Source: Acephala macrosclerotiorum
Lineage: Eukaryota > Ascomycota > Leotiomycetes > Helotiales > Mollisiaceae
Direction: 5' to 3'
DNA: 64,000 nt
NCBI GenBank assembly: GCA_014904845.1
Contig: MU119225.1
Span: forward strand, 62,001 to 126,000
A program made the translations under genes and the position numbers. Positions 35,047 to 46,656 of this stretch are shown here, one piece after another. Under the pieces are notes generated by a model. It was given only the letters and a program-made list of their open reading frames with translations, made no database searches and was not told the DNA's origin. Each line of letters begins with the position of its first letter. Position 1 is the stretch's first letter.

Positions 35047-35751
35047 ATGCCTTCCGTCACCAACGACACCATGCCGACCATCCCATCCCCCCAAGACTCA
35101 GGCAGCGGCGCCTCAACCACCTCCGAATGCATCAGCATCAGACCAGAACTCACCTACGGTCCCCCTGAACCCTCAGCTCCCCTCCGCTTCTACTTCGCCT
35201 ACGGTTCCAACCTCTCCCTCACCCAAATGTCCCGCCGCTGCCCAACAGCAACCTACCACTCCTTCGGCATCCTCCGCAACCACACCTGGAAAATCGGCCC
35301 CCGAGGTTACGCAAACGTCGTCCCCTCTTCATCCTCCTACTCCCCCTCCAGTCCCCTCCAGAAATCCTCGACGGCAAATAAACCGGTCGTCTACGGCGCT
35401 CTTTACACGCTCCAACCCAGCGATGAAGCAGCGCTCGATTACGCCGAAGACGTTCCCTTTTCTTATGAGAAGCGTGATCTTTATATTGAGATTTTGAGCT
35501 TGGCGAATGGCAATGAGAAAGATGGAGAAGGGGAGGGAGAGGTGAGGGTTGGACAGATGGTCAAGGCGCTTGTTTATGTGGATGTTAAGCGGACTGGGCT
35601 GGGGGTTATCAAGGAGGAGTATATGGGGAGGATGAATAGGAGTATTAGGGATGCGAAGAAGATGGGGATGCCGGATTGGTATGTTCGCGATGTTATGAGG
35701 AAGGGGGTTCCTGTGGAGGAGATTCCGGATGAGGATGAGATGCCAGAGTGA
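35047..35751 (+). CDS. Gamma-glutamylcyclotransferase-like protein
   Basis: Single exon, 234 residues. A Ser/Thr/Pro-rich start of about 45 residues precedes the fold signature RFYFAYGSNLS (substrate loop Y52-L56). Then come CPTATYHSFGILRNH, YGALYTL and the acidic residue in ALDYAEDVPFSYEKRD (E134 is the likely catalytic glutamate). The family opens gamma-glutamyl dipeptides to 5-oxoproline and belongs to glutathione turnover, though fungal members of this branch are mostly uncharacterised. The end is acidic (EEIPDEDEMPE). The coding strand is C/T-rich up to about 35450 and then abruptly G/A-rich with many GGG and ATG codons, without any break in frame or fold. Confidence 0.85.
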   Translation: MPSVTNDTMPTIPSPQDSGSGASTTSECISIRPELTYGPPEPSAPLRFYFAYGSNLSLTQMSRRCPTATYHSFGILRNHTWKIGPRGYANVVPSSSSYSPSSPLQKSSTANKPVVYGALYTLQPSDEAALDYAEDVPFSYEKRDLYIEILSLANGNEKDGEGEGEVRVGQMVKALVYVDVKRTGLGVIKEEYMGRMNRSIRDAKKMGMPDWYVRDVMRKGVPVEEIPDEDEMPE

Positions 35752-37689
35752 GTTTTCTTTCTGGTTCTTGAATGGGTTTTAGGGTTTGGATTGGGAAGAT
35801 GAGGAAAATGGGTGCATTTCAGACGAGCTTCAGATGCAGCTTGATGATTTATTCCTTATTTCTTCTACTTTCATTTCTTCCGTATATAAGATCCTCACTA
35901 ACAGCGCGAAGCCCATTCCACTCAGGAATTCTGTACTAAAGCCACAGCAAAACCGATGATTAAAAGGCAGACAGGAAAAAGAGTGGATGAAGGAAGACGT
36001 GCGAACCAGAAGTCAGAAACGAACGCTCAGAAAGAAGAACAAGAGGGAGTGCATTCTGGCACTCAACGGGCACTGGACATTCTTGCTCGGGACAACAAGT
36101 TGGAGTTTGGGAGGCTATATCAAAACCAAGGAAAATAGAACATCAAAAACAAAGTAATTTGTCACTCGCATTAGATCTCAGAAATTCAGAGCAACCTATT
36201 TTGCAATTAACAAACAAATCTTAGACGAAATCTAACTTCGAGGAAACCCGAAGGCTCGTAGAGTTGAATCGATTCCTTCAACAAATTGGATCAGGCATCT
36301 TTCCTTCCCCAGGTCATGAGGTTCATCATAGGCACACTACCCCTCTTGCGGGTGGCTGCAGAAAACGGGAGTCTTGTTTCGACTATGTAACACGGGGATG
36401 CCGGGACTGTGAGCGGCTTTTCGAAAAGTGCAGAGGAAGCCTCTAATAATTTGTTAGCTGAATGTCAAATGATCAAAACCGGGACTAGCAAAGACAAACA
36501 GACTGTCTTCATATCATGAGGTCCTAGGTTGAAGAAATTCGTCGTTTTTATCGTTGTCGTGTTCACGACCTTCTTTTGGACGTCCCTTCCCCCTCCAGAA
36601 TCTTAATTCCTCCAACTCTCCACCGCCCCCAGAACTTGAAAATCAACTCAGGGCCCCAGAAACCTTCCGTTGACCTCGAAATCCCCCTCATCAGAAGATC
36701 ACACGACCCCTCAAATCCGTACCTGAGCTCTCTTCCGACTCCCAGTATTCGCGTACCCAAGCAAATAAACAACCCTAATAACGACACAAAATAATGCCAG
36801 AATGAGGCTGGAATAAAGGTAATAAGCCGCACTTTTGAACATCTCTCTTTCTTGAGAAGTGTCGGTCCGTAAATCGAATATGGATGAGGGATGATCTGAT
36901 GAAGCGTGTCAGGAACGTCGCGTGCCAAGGATCTCGATAGAGACTAGCGCGGTAGGGATGTGGCTTCCTATTTCGGACTTTGAAATTTAGTTTTAAGTAG
37001 ATATATAGATATTTTGAGGAGGCTGTAGTCTCGCGGTAGGAATGAAGTTACGTTAGTGATAAGGGCGTCTTACGATGTAGCCTTGTCTGCTCGGGTTGAT
37101 TACTTTGGCCAGCGAGCACTTGAGCAGAGACTTGTCGACAGCTTGAAATTAAGAGAGCTGGTGGAGCTTGATTCCGATGGCAGGGTTTGAGAAAGGTGAA
37201 AAAGTCTTGGTATTGCTTATAGCCACACTACAACATTTGGATATCAATCAACAAATCATACAATCTTCTCATCTCATCTCACTTCATCCAACCCAATACC
37301 TCAGCCCCTCCCTTCCCAATTTCATCACATCCACCACACTAGTCATCAGACATTATTGTGTATGTATCCATCTCACCACACCGTACCATACCAAATCATC
37401 TCACAGAAAATAAATCCCTCCACCCATAAAGGTTATCCATCTCTCATACGCCATGCTATGCTTTTGACTCCTGGCAAATTTGAAATCCCGAATCGCCCAA
37501 CCCAGATAAAAGCCACGAAAAAGAAACTCCGGATGAGATCCATCCAACTCATCGTATAATGCGCCCCTATCAATCAGCCATGAATATTCCTCCATCGTAC
37601 GCCGTGAAATGCAAATCCATCCTGCCAGATTTTGATCCAGAATGAAGTTTCAGGACCCAACATAAGAGAGGTACTGTATCGACTGTCGC
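35752..37689. other. Intergenic stretch with no supported gene
   Basis: It separates the GGCT-like gene from the 3' end of the PH-LRR gene. A 121-residue minus frame (36928-36563) with a hydrophobic segment (FWHYFVSLLGLFICLG) is the only candidate; it overlaps a plus-strand frame and has no known motif. Confidence 0.4.
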
Positions 37690-40600
37690 TCAATACTCCA
37701 AAGCGGCAAAGAACTTTCTCTCACTCTCTTCCAACTCAAAGAACTTCTCGCTGTCAACCGGCAGGCGCAATTCCGGAAGTTGCGGCATGACACGCATCGT
37801 ACCATCTAATTTCCCGGGTTCCCTTACTGCATCCATTTCTTGAACCTCTCTCGTCCCATCCATTTCGTGGATCCTTATCGCTTCCAATTCACCCTCCATT
37901 TCCTTATGATGTCTCTGGAAACTTCCTCGTTCACTGTCCTCATCCTCCTCACTCACAGGACTAACTTCATCAGTTCCCCATCTGACTGTCTTCCCATCGC
38001 TAGGTCTCCTCGACTCATCTATCATCGGATCCTTCGACTCCACTCTCGGCGTCGTGTTACTCTTCACTTGGTTTAGAATTGTGTGGTCACTAAGTGCCGT
38101 ACTCGGTCTCAGCGACTCCTCATCCATCATCTTATCAGCGTCTTCAATAGAAAGACCAGAACTGATTTGCCGGTTTCGTTCAAGCAACTTCTCAACTCTG
38201 TGCATTTGGAATTCCCACTTCTCGCTCAAGACTCGGGCAATAGCGTCGAGATCTTGAGGCGTGAGATCAGGTTTCGTCTTCTTAGGGCCGAAGCCGAATT
38301 CATTGAGCTTTTGGCGGATATTGGTGTGTGGCTTGTAATGATCTCTGTTAGAAGATGGGACCGTGGCAGTGTGGGACTCCAATGTGCTGAGATTCAAGTG
38401 CTTTAGAGCATGAAATCCGTCGTGGGTCATAAACGGGAGGCTTAGTAGTGTATAGTTCTTGGCGAGAGAGTTGACGATCGAGGTAAAGCCTTGGAGAGTG
38501 ATCTCATTATGCTCACAAAAGATGTGTCTGAGACCTGAATTTCGCTCGATGACGGATGAGAGGGTGTCAGCGCCTGGGGCACCAAGGTTCTGGTGCTCGA
38601 TCCGGATCATTTGGAGAGTGGTGTTGTCAACCAGACCAGTCAAAGCATAAGTCAGCCCGATACCGAAACGGGCAGTTTCGAGATGAGACTGCTCGCCGGA
38701 AATGTCAATCTCTTCCAAAGTCTTGTTGTCCCGGAACAGTAATTTCAACTCGTCGCAGGTGTCATCATTGGCGTCTTGTGGCAAGGAGCATTTTGAAATG
38801 TCCAAGGAGCGGATCGTCTTGTTGGATCGGAGGGCCTTCAACAGTTGCCTGAAATGGTCCTCCTTTTCGAACTCGATCATCCGCATATAGAACTTAGTAG
38901 GTGCGTGTTGATCCTTGACAGCTTTAATAATCTCGCCAATACCCCGTTCCAGTCTGTTCGAGTCGACATGAAGCTCTAAATCACGGACCTCCCCAGGCTT
39001 TCGGCACATTGAATGCATCAGCAATGCGACGTCAGTACCAGTCAAATTGCATTGATCCAAGTGAAGAATGCGAAGATTGTTTGAAGCCTCGCTAGCTAGG
39101 TAGGTTGAGATAGCATCGACGGTTGCGCCATTGATAGCAATTCCATCAAGATGCAACTCCTCGAGCTTCCATGTCAACATCACATCAGTAATGAATATCG
39201 GCTCCTTGCTAGTTGTCCAGAAAGTTCTTGAAAGATTAATGTCCTTCAGCTTCGTGTAGCGGCTCATAGATTTCTGAAAAGTTTCAAGAGTGATCCGTCC
39301 TGGATTGTGCGAGATGTCGATCTGTTCCAGAGTAGCGTATTGTCGTTCCAGATGAGTGATGATCTGCATGATGAGTCTGTCATTCAATTTGCATCGAGAC
39401 ATCTCGATAGCTCTGAAGCCGGAAGATGGTTTTTGCAACGCCACAAGCATGTGATCCAGATCCGTCTCACCCAGCTCAATGCCATTCAATGTGAGCCAAG
39501 TGACTTTGTTTGACAGTTCAAATTTGCCAATAGGCATTAATGCGGCAACGATTTCGCATCCTGGATCTCGGTCCCAATCCTTCGTCTCGCCTTCGATATC
39601 GAAAGTATCTCTGGGTTTTCTCCTTGGCAAACAATCTGCAAAGTCCAGTCTCTTGAGAGTGTACGACTTGCAGATCAAGGCTTGAGTTTCCAGGTAGAGC
39701 AGAGATTTTCCTTTGGGATTGAAACTAAAGCATGCCCTGAGGTCGAGCCCGCCACGCGTAGTGAACGCTACATGCTCATACCCATTGTCGTCATACACCG
39801 TGTGCAGTTCGTGCAAACTGATGCCTCTGAAAGATATAGACCGGAAAAGTTGGTTGTACCGCACGGCTCTAAAGACCGCGAGCAATTCGAGTGCGGAATA
39901 TTTCTTCCCAAATCGAGGAGCACGTAATCGAAACTCTGCACCATCTTCGGCTTCATAATCTACTGAATATTGTATCTTGGTTGGGTTACAACCATAGGCC
40001 ACCATGTACGCAACGAGTGTTCGGTCGAAGCAATTAAGATCCTCATCGTTCTGGACGCTGGGAGGGTCGACGATACATCTTGGACCTCTATAATTATACG
40101 TAGAATCAAGCCATAGAGGTTTCAGGTAATGAAATGCTCTCAGGATTGCAAATCCAATATCCGGGTTTGCAGCGCCAGCAAGTTCCAGAATTTCGGCCTG
40201 CCTTAAGGGTTTCCTGAACTCAAGCTCGAATCTGTCGTCGTCGTAATTGACCTTTGCACACTGCAAAGATACAATACCAAACGAGGTTCGGCTCTTCTTT
40301 GGATTGAGCAGTTCCTTCGATGAGTTTTGGAAGTCGGGAAGTGGGATGAGGTGAATAAGATTGATGCCGATCACCAAGTAGAAGACCGCATTTTGGACTT
40401 TCTGAAGATCATCCTGTGTCGCTCTGAGGCCTTTGTAGATTGACAATCTGCGCACCACTCGGAAGACTTGGAAGCTGTGAGGGCCATAGTCATTGTCGGC
40501 CTCAACCGCAGCCACCAGATAACGAATCACTCTTTGAGGATAAGGCTCCGTCATGAGCAATCGTGCCTTGGTAGCAGCCCCTCGAATAGAAGTGTGCCAA

Positions 40601-41466
40601 AGATCAGCTTCCTTAGGATCCTGAAGTATGAGCTGGAGAGATCCCGCGCCATGGACCTCTTCGTCCAAATAGACCACATCCGTTGTAAAATATGGCTTCC
40701 CATCCTCAAGTTTATACACCGTTACAATTTGCTGCAACGGAATTCGGTTTTCGTTGTCCGCCGACGTATGAGAGCCTGTCGATTGAACATCTTGCAGCGA
40801 ACCTATCGAAGTCGAAGACGGGTGGCGCGACGTACGACTTCGGCCGAGTTGGCTTGGAATGAAGATGGAGGGAAATGTCTCGGCGGCTCGAGCCTGGGTT
40901 TTGAACCGCACAAGATGACTCTCCGTCAACACCAAGTATTCCTTCTTTTTCCTGAACATGCCACTCGTGGTCTGAATCTCTCCATGATATAGTACGTTCC
41001 GGCTGAACGACGAATTGGAAGACATTGCGTCTCCGTCCGAGGGCGAAACAGGTGCCGCAGACCCCAAGTTTTCTTCGTTCCCTTCACTGATATGGATTGC
41101 TGATTTTCTGCCAAGGGACCCGAAGATCGAAGATGGTCTGTTGCCTTTTTGTAGGGTTCTAGGTCGGAGTTTAGGTGAATCGAGAGAACCACCAGTACTC
41201 TTAACTGGACTCATGTTTCCATCTTGTCTCTCCGGACTGGTGGATGGACCTAAGCCAAAGATTGAGTGCCTCTTTAACTTCTTCTTGTCCTTCTCCTTCT
41301 TGTCACTTTCGTCCATACCCACCGGTGCTATATGTGGTCCATCTGTATTTGCGTTGCCAACATCGGTGTTGATCTGGGGAAGGTAGAGGGGCGATGTTCT
41401 CGAGAGCGGATTGAAGCTCTTGCGCCTCGAGCTGCCTCCTCCATTCTCCTTGGCCAAGGGCGCCAT
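37690..41466 (-). CDS. Large PH-domain and leucine-rich-repeat protein
   Basis: One long exon, 1,258 residues from ATG 41466 (MAPLAKENGGG). The open frame extends to 41493 with TTG, and an acceptor-like CGCAG lies just upstream, so an extra 5' exon or a spliced leader is possible. Residues 1-150 are basic and Ser-rich. A PH-like domain follows (NVLYHGEIQTTSGMFRKKKE, KPYFTTDVVYL, ending EADLWHTSIRGAA). The middle holds YHYLKPLWLDSTYNYRGPRC. The second half consists of LRR/RNI-type repeats (LEQIDISHNPGR, LEELHLDGIAINGATV, LRILHLDQCNLTG, IRSLDISKCSLPQ, LRHIFCEHNEITLQG, HALKHLNLSTLESH). The C-terminus is acidic with heptad-like helices. PH plus LRR recalls the CARMIL layout (actin/membrane), but I do not claim orthology. 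Confidence 0.85.
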   Translation of the reverse strand: MAPLAKENGGGSSRRKSFNPLSRTSPLYLPQINTDVGNANTDGPHIAPVGMDESDKKEKDKKKLKRHSIFGLGPSTSPERQDGNMSPVKSTGGSLDSPKLRPRTLQKGNRPSSIFGSLGRKSAIHISEGNEENLGSAAPVSPSDGDAMSSNSSFSRNVLYHGEIQTTSGMFRKKKEYLVLTESHLVRFKTQARAAETFPSIFIPSQLGRSRTSRHPSSTSIGSLQDVQSTGSHTSADNENRIPLQQIVTVYKLEDGKPYFTTDVVYLDEEVHGAGSLQLILQDPKEADLWHTSIRGAATKARLLMTEPYPQRVIRYLVAAVEADNDYGPHSFQVFRVVRRLSIYKGLRATQDDLQKVQNAVFYLVIGINLIHLIPLPDFQNSSKELLNPKKSRTSFGIVSLQCAKVNYDDDRFELEFRKPLRQAEILELAGAANPDIGFAILRAFHYLKPLWLDSTYNYRGPRCIVDPPSVQNDEDLNCFDRTLVAYMVAYGCNPTKIQYSVDYEAEDGAEFRLRAPRFGKKYSALELLAVFRAVRYNQLFRSISFRGISLHELHTVYDDNGYEHVAFTTRGGLDLRACFSFNPKGKSLLYLETQALICKSYTLKRLDFADCLPRRKPRDTFDIEGETKDWDRDPGCEIVAALMPIGKFELSNKVTWLTLNGIELGETDLDHMLVALQKPSSGFRAIEMSRCKLNDRLIMQIITHLERQYATLEQIDISHNPGRITLETFQKSMSRYTKLKDINLSRTFWTTSKEPIFITDVMLTWKLEELHLDGIAINGATVDAISTYLASEASNNLRILHLDQCNLTGTDVALLMHSMCRKPGEVRDLELHVDSNRLERGIGEIIKAVKDQHAPTKFYMRMIEFEKEDHFRQLLKALRSNKTIRSLDISKCSLPQDANDDTCDELKLLFRDNKTLEEIDISGEQSHLETARFGIGLTYALTGLVDNTTLQMIRIEHQNLGAPGADTLSSVIERNSGLRHIFCEHNEITLQGFTSIVNSLAKNYTLLSLPFMTHDGFHALKHLNLSTLESHTATVPSSNRDHYKPHTNIRQKLNEFGFGPKKTKPDLTPQDLDAIARVLSEKWEFQMHRVEKLLERNRQISSGLSIEDADKMMDEESLRPSTALSDHTILNQVKSNTTPRVESKDPMIDESRRPSDGKTVRWGTDEVSPVSEEDEDSERGSFQRHHKEMEGELEAIRIHEMDGTREVQEMDAVREPGKLDGTMRVMPQLPELRLPVDSEKFFELEESERKFFAALEY

Positions 41467-43757
41467 TGCGTCCTTCTTCGAAGGTGTCCGCAAGTCTTCG
41501 ATACCGTTCTGCGAGACAAGTGAAGGTGATCAAATATGTGTGAAAAACATTGGTCTGCAGACGTTTAGGAACACTAGAAGAAGCCTAGAATTCTAGACGT
41601 CAGCCACAAAGCTCGCAAGTGTTGTTGCTATTCGGTAGAAAGGTGAACGCGTACGCAAGTTGATTCCAAGAAAAGGCCTAGGAGATGATGTTATGGGCTC
41701 GTGTTTGTCAATTGGTCGTGATACCGAGGATTCGTCCGATGGTACGAGGATGGCAGGAAGTAAGGAACGTGATGTGGCAACAAGGGAATGGCAGCTGGCA
41801 AAGAAGTTGTCTCGAGATTGAAATTGGGATCAGAAGCAGATCAGATTCGCCGCAGCATTATCGGCCGAATCACGACGGTCGTGACGTTGGTAAGCTTCAA
41901 GGAAAACCGGGAGCGATGGGAAACTAATGCAGGCACGTCACCAGAGAAGCTGTAAGTATCCCAGTTTCACTTGGACAATGAGCACAGGAGAAACGAATGA
42001 AAGAAATGAAGCAATTCAGACAATGAAGTGACAGGACGTGACACAGGGACAATAATCAGGGTTGCTTTTTTCTTAAGTCTCGTTCCTGTGTTCCCGAGCT
42101 GCAGGGTTGAGATGCTATGCGGGCAGAACAGCGTCACCGCACGGCCTGAACCACCAGAGACTGACCCCACATCAACCATACGGTGGCAATATTTCGGACA
42201 TCCATTCATCTGATTGGCGACGACATACCTTTCTATCATTAGATCCCTGTCTCACAACCTCTTTCCAGCCCAGCTTCTTCCCACATGGTGGTCGTATGAT
42301 GCTGAACTTACCATTCGTGAGACAAGCTTCTCAAATACGAGGCAACTTCTACATAACCTCACAAAGTCGCAAGTGGGTAGTCCTCCTCGTATTGGTCACA
42401 TCGCGGATGTTAGAAAAATGTACTTGTACAATGCTGCATAAAGAGCTTGGAGCAATCTGTGGCTCGTGGTCGGAATGTTTCGTTTGAGTGGATTTACGAG
42501 AGATCTTCTTTGTCGATCTGATAGAGAGAGATGCCTCCACTCCATAAAAAATCAAACAGACTTTTATCTTTATGGTCCTGCCAATCTGTCAATCACTTTC
42601 TCGGGGTTTAGGGTTGGAAATGAGACGTGGTTTGAAATATTGGACTGGAGGTATCACCATGATCAGCCATTATTCTTAAGATGACGGCTTGTCAATATGG
42701 AACAAGTAATTTTCCGATTCCGGAGTTTCTTCTTCCTTCCCCGATCGTTCACAAGCAGTGGTGGACGGACTCGTCATGAAGTTTCGACTTTCAGATCGCA
42801 ATCCAGGCATGTCTCAAGTTGAGATGTGGTCGCTGTGATCTAAGTTTGCTACGTTTCCCCAGTTTCTTTTGAGATATAGAAACCGACGGTTCCGTTCTGT
42901 TGTCTAGGGACACAAAAGTTCTATACCCTCCCGGGATAACCTTGGGATCATCGGGATGCTCGTTTTCGTTGAGGATCCGGAGTCAGATTCTTAATTCTCA
43001 ATTAGGACGAGAGTTCACACTTCCCGTCCTCTCCTCCTTTTCAGGAAAATAACACCCTAGAAATGTCACTCGATCCCATTCATAGGACAATCGCTCAACC
43101 GATTTGAAATCGAGCCTCTGCTCGGGAAGTTTCTTGGCGGCAAACAAACACATCTTCATGTCTATCCTTTTGCTCTACTCAAATTATTAACACTCCTGGT
43201 TGTTCCTATATCCACGCGGCCCGCCAAAAGCTAAGCGAAGGGGTAACCCCAAGTCACATTTCTCAAACATCAATGTCCGTATCTAGTTCATATGTGGGGT
43301 CTTCGTATCTTCATATCATGATATCTAATTCTACACATGGATCCTTTTTAATCGCCAACCTTTCATCCTCCCCTATCATTCATCACATATCCATTACCCC
43401 CCAAAGATTTGCATCATTACCAACCAGTGATAACACCATCCCATGCATTCATCTATGCCCCTTCCATTCCATCCCTCCTCCCTATATCAAAGGTAGAAGA
43501 TCCGAATCGAATGGGAATCCATCATCGTTATTTGTTTGTTGGTCAAAGAAGTGTGTACAAGAAAAGGTTGCATGTTGTTGTGTCGTATTTCGTAGTGGAG
43601 ATACTGGTATGACTCCACTATATTTGATCCGATTCCATGCTAGCTATGCAGCAATATCCAGCGCTTTGCAATGCAATATCTTCAAAGCAAATTCAACAGT
43701 TTGTTTTCATGTCATCAAGGTATTCGTAGATGGTATCTTGGGTATAATCGATCATCT
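41467..43757. other. Intergenic stretch between PH-LRR and STE11 genes
   Basis: Promoter side of the PH-LRR gene and 3' UTR of STE11. Only short frames are seen. The plus frame 43273-43929 is antisense to the STE11 end and is not a gene. Confidence 0.4.
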
Positions 43758-46656
43758 TCAAGTCATCAGGTTCAAGAATGGGCTAAAGAGCAACTCCTCA
43801 GCACTCGGTCTTTTCGTATGTTCAACCTCAAAAGCACTCTTTAAGAACGTCTTCGCTTCTTCGCTAGCGTGGTCCGGGATTGTAGGACTGATCTTCGCAC
43901 CGCCGATCTTGAAGATGGCTTGCAGTTGAGAGCAGTCTGGGAAAGGGTGGGTGCCAGTCATCATCTCGACGACGAGGCAGCCCAGGGACCAGATATCGGC
44001 TTTGCGGGTGTATGAAGTCTGCTTGACGACTTCGGGAGCCATCCAGAAGACTGAGCCCTGAAGTGAAGGTCGGTTCTTGTTGTTGCCTGCACCGTTCAGG
44101 AGGTTCGATGCCTCGATCTTCTTAGAGATACCGAAATCGGAAATCTTGATGCCACCCTTGTTGTCGACGAGAATGTTGGCACCCTTGATATCGCGATGGA
44201 TGATCTCCCTACCATGTAGGTATGCAAGTCCAGTGACGATTTGGCGGACGAAGTTGCGGATGAGAGGTTCCCGGAGGGCTCCATAGGAGTTCAACATAGT
44301 CTGCACTGAACCACCAGGTACATACTCGAGGAAAATATTGAGATGGTCGGCCGATGAACTTGCTCCCAGGTACTGCACAATGTTCGGGTGCTGAAGATCT
44401 CGGAGAAGACTGATTTCTCGTTTCAGGGCATCGATCATGCTCTTCTTCCTGGCATCGTTTGCACTGTTGGCCCCTGGTGATGGAGTCTCAACTTGCTTCA
44501 CAGCTAGAAGCTCGCCAGTCACAGCATGCAAGGCCAAATAGACACTTCCAAAGGAACCTTGACCGATGAGAGCACCCTTCATCCACTTGCTGTCGTCCCA
44601 GGAATCTCCGGCTAAGAAGCTCTGCAGCTCTTCATCTTCATCCTCTCCATCATCATTCAATGCCTGGCTGATGTCTCTCAGCGAACCACCATTCTCGGTG
44701 CTTCCGTCCTCGAAGTAGCTTTGTTGGATAACATTACCATCAGGGTCAGTAACGTTGACATTAGTCGTGTCGGATCCGCTATCGAACGAAACGTAAGACT
44801 TCCTGTTCGGTTCTGTTGGAGACTCTTCTTGAACACGTTCCAGCATTGAGGATGCCACGGAATCTCTGTAGCGGCCACTGCTGCCTCTTGATAGATCCAA
44901 CGGCCTGACTTTGGCAAGTTGGCTGTTTCCGCTGAGCCATGTGTCGGCAATGGTGGGCATCGGTGGGGCATCGGCAATACTAGAGGCAAAACTCAAATTG
45001 CTGGCAACGCTTAGACGGCTGTTGACTTTACTGAGTCGAGTTGATCTCCGCAAGGATAATCTTGCTGTGCGGTCGATCTCTTCCCGAGGATGGTCTGGGA
45101 AATATGTCGTCAAGTCCGAAGTAATCAATTCGCTCGGGGGTCTCTGGCCAAAGAATTGTCGAAGGACCCCATTCTTCCCTTGCTTCCGCCTGGTGTCTCT
45201 GGGTTGCTCTATCGAAGGAGGTCGTTCGAGATCCTTTGCTGCATTTCTGACATTTTGCTCTCGCTCGCCGGCAGACACAGCTGAGCCTGTGGACTGGAAT
45301 GATGCTGGTGACAGTGGATGTTGTAATCCTTCGTTCCAGCTCTCTCCTAGGACCTTCTGAACCTTTGCCTGGCTTCGTGAAGTGACATTTTCGATGACTT
45401 TGGCATGGTTGGCAGCAGCTTCCTCCATAGCAATACCTGCAGCGCGTTGTAGCTCCGCCTCACCTGGTTCCCCGGAGTGGATCTTCCTCAACATCAAACG
45501 ATTCCGTTCCGGTCTCTTCAGGTCCTTGATGATCCGCCATAACTCATTCTCAGGCAAGCGCCGACAGTGGTTTGGGTCAGGCTCAAGTCCTGCTAGGACC
45601 CAGAAGCAGTAATTCCGGTCATGATCCTCCCTGTAGCCAAATTTCCTCAGCGTCAACCTCATTACCTCGTCACAGGAAGAGCAATTGTCCACGCGGACAA
45701 CTTTCGTGAGACCTCCAGATGAAATGACCCTGATAATGTCTTGGTTTGCTGGTAACGACGCCATCAAGGAGCCGTCAATACTTCCATTTCCTCGGGTGTG
45801 GTGGCTGATGAGACGAGCAGTCTGGGGTCCTTGCCCGTCACTAGGTGTGCCAGGTCTCCTACCGCTTATGGTAGCAGCGCTGTTTGGATTGCTCGCTCCA
45901 TTGAAGTATCCTTGTGCATTCTCTCTTCTTGCAATCTCGGCCGGACTCATAACACCATACCTTTGTTGTCTAACGGCTCGGGCTTCTGATGCGAGGGGAG
46001 AACTCGGTCGGGAGGGGGGTTTGCTGACATTTTCGGGAATAGCAGTGGCAGGGTTGAAGCTTTCGAATTGTCTTGAATATCTCTTGTTCGCTGGAGGCGT
46101 GGGGATTGCTCGACTGCCAGAGTTGAGAGGGCGAGGTGAGCCTGATGATGAGGGAGTATATGCGTCGAGACCAGCAAAGGAGTCCTGTGATGTCAGTATG
46201 GGGTATACATAGCTCAGAGATTTGCATCCGAACACATACCCTATTTCGTTTCTTCTGATTCGCGTAGGCTTTCGTCCGGAGTTTCTTGATATTAAGAAAC
46301 AGGCGTACACGATCTCCGATCTTGTCGATACCCATCTCCTGCAGCACAGCCTTATCCATCTCCAGCAGGTTCTCGCCATTGATGTTGTTCTTTCGAAACA
46401 ACTTCTCATACTCTCCGCAGTTGACACTGATTAGCCAATCACATACCCGCTCCTCATCCCAATTCTTTGCTGACTCTGGTCCCTCGACATCGGAAAATTC
46501 GGATTCTGTCGGGCTGGCGAAGGATTGATTCGAGCTCATCATGGCGGGTGCCCGTCGACTTGACTGGATGGTAGTCTGTGCAGATGATGCAGAAAGGTTC
46601 GACGAACTCGACACCATGGGCGCCGGGAAGGGCGACTTGGAAGCTAACATGGCCAT
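43758..46656 (-). CDS. ste11: MAP kinase kinase kinase STE11
   Basis: Exons 46656..46240 and 46184..43758 (55-nt intron, GTATGT..CAG) give 947 residues. Domain order: SAM domain (about 65-130; WDEERVCDWLISVNCGEYEK, MGIDKIGDRVRLFLNIK), linker rich in Ser/Pro, Ras-association domain (about 285-370; IIRVISSGGLTKVVRVDN and CFWVLAGLEPDPNHCR), a regulatory linker, then the kinase (about 670-945). The kinase has GQGSFGSVYLA, LLAVKQVE, HRDIKGANILVD, KISDFGISKK and GSVFWMAPEVVKQ. All catalytic residues are intact. In ascomycetes it is the top kinase of the pheromone/filamentation cascade, activated through Ste50 and Ste20, acting on Ste7, and often needed for infection structures in pathogens. The role is taken from the family. 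Confidence 0.95.

Noticed and set aside
43273..43929. 218-residue open frame on +
   Set aside because: Its second half is antisense to the conserved kinase end of STE11 and the first half lies in its 3' UTR; no motif.
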